NCBI GenBank assembly: GCA_027596035.1
Contig: JADGJA010000408.1
Coordinates: 1 to 19,517 of the forward strand
Reading direction: 5' to 3'
Source of the DNA: Thoreauomyces humboldtii
Lineage: Eukaryota; Chytridiomycota; Chytridiomycetes; Spizellomycetales; Powellomycetaceae
Length of the DNA: 19,517 bases
The notes beneath the pieces are model-generated. The model was not told the origin of the DNA. It saw nothing but the letters and a program-made list of their open reading frames with translations, and made no database searches. A program made the translations under genes and the position numbers. Positions 19,161-19,517 of the stretch are shown piece by piece; within the stretch, counting starts at the first letter, position 1, and every line of letters starts with the position of its first letter.

Positions 19161-19411
19161 CGGCTGGTGTTCTATACCCACAAAAGTCCAGCAAACCATT
19201 TCGACAGGCCTGTCCAACGGCGACTTTCTCTGGAACCAGAACATTCGAACTCTGGTCCACACCTGTGACAGAGCGTGCAATTGAAAGGGTGTGGAATAAA
19301 CATGAGACGCCCTCGAGGCTTGAGAAGTCGATGATCGAAGCTGTTCAAATGCAGGGTTGCCGTCGTCGTCCATCTCCAGTCATTATTCCCATTTCCCTTG
19401 TGCCTTTCTCT
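19161..19411. other. Intergenic right of SANT/Myb relic D
   Basis: About 250 bp. The minus frame is open up to 19373, but I see no homology there to the presequences of the other copies. It also contains the promoter of the partial gene at the right edge. Confidence 0.4.
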
Positions 19412-19508
19412 ATGCTGTTGATATCATCATTTCTCCTCGGAACGGTATTCACCGCTGCTGCCGTGCAAGGCAGCACCGAAAATCCTAACGGATATACAGA
19501 CGACCCAG
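19412..19508 (+). CDS. First exon of a secreted protein gene, cut by window edge
   Basis: The ATG at 19412 opens a typical signal peptide (MLLISSFLLGTVFTAAAVQG), followed by a polar stretch (STENPNGYTDDP). A strong donor GTAAGG follows at 19509, after CCA G. Only this exon is in the window, so the mature protein cannot be identified. Confidence 0.55.
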
Positions 19509-19517
19509 GTAAGGCGG

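Noticed and set aside
1..19517. tRNA, rRNA, CRISPR arrays, transposons
   Set aside because: No cloverleaf, rRNA-like, spacer-repeat, transposase or terminal-inverted-repeat signal was seen on reading both strands; short elements could still be missed by eye.

Overview
The window looks like nuclear DNA from a fungus, most likely an early-diverging zoosporic (chytrid-like) lineage. The genes are dense, on both strands, and cut by many short introns of about 55-105 nt with GT-AG ends. The gene content is eukaryotic and fungal: cyclophilin, a B-box plus DUF2009 protein, APN2, a Rho GTPase copy and a GPI-anchored wall-type protein. A Cache-domain membrane sensor and an MscL-type channel with a zinc ribbon also fit a basal fungus better than an ascomycete or basidiomycete. 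The lineage is inference; I could not run a search.

Layout, left to right. 1-621: no recognised gene. 622-1382 (-): cyclophilin, 4 exons. 1548-3932 (+): B-box/DUF2009 protein, 6 exons, divergent from cyclophilin across a 165-bp shared promoter. 4286-5315 (+): SANT/Myb-repeat pseudogene A. 6206-8579 (+): two-TM Cache sensor, 12 exons, one with a GC-AG intron. 9135-10191 (+): MscL-family channel, 4 exons. 10696-11790 (-): SANT/Myb gene B, intact, 364 aa. 12108-14398 (+): APN2 AP endonuclease with two PIP boxes and a GRF zinc finger, 6 exons including a 14-nt microexon. 14492-15445 (-): SANT/Myb copy C, one in-frame stop. 15797-16596 (+): Rho-type GTPase with an in-frame stop and an abnormal donor site. 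17338-18057 (-): GPI-anchored six-cysteine secreted protein. 18468-18749 (+): small secreted-looking ORF, probably chimeric. About 18605-19160 (-): decayed SANT/Myb relic D. 19412-19508 (+): first exon of a secreted protein running off the edge.

The housekeeping genes do not form a pathway; they are ordinary neighbours. What stands out is a local four-member family of five-repeat SANT/Myb proteins whose N-termini look like mitochondrial presequences. One member is intact, two carry one or two lesions and one is an eroded relic. With the damaged Rho copy, this makes the right half of the window a region of gene duplication and decay among intact core genes.
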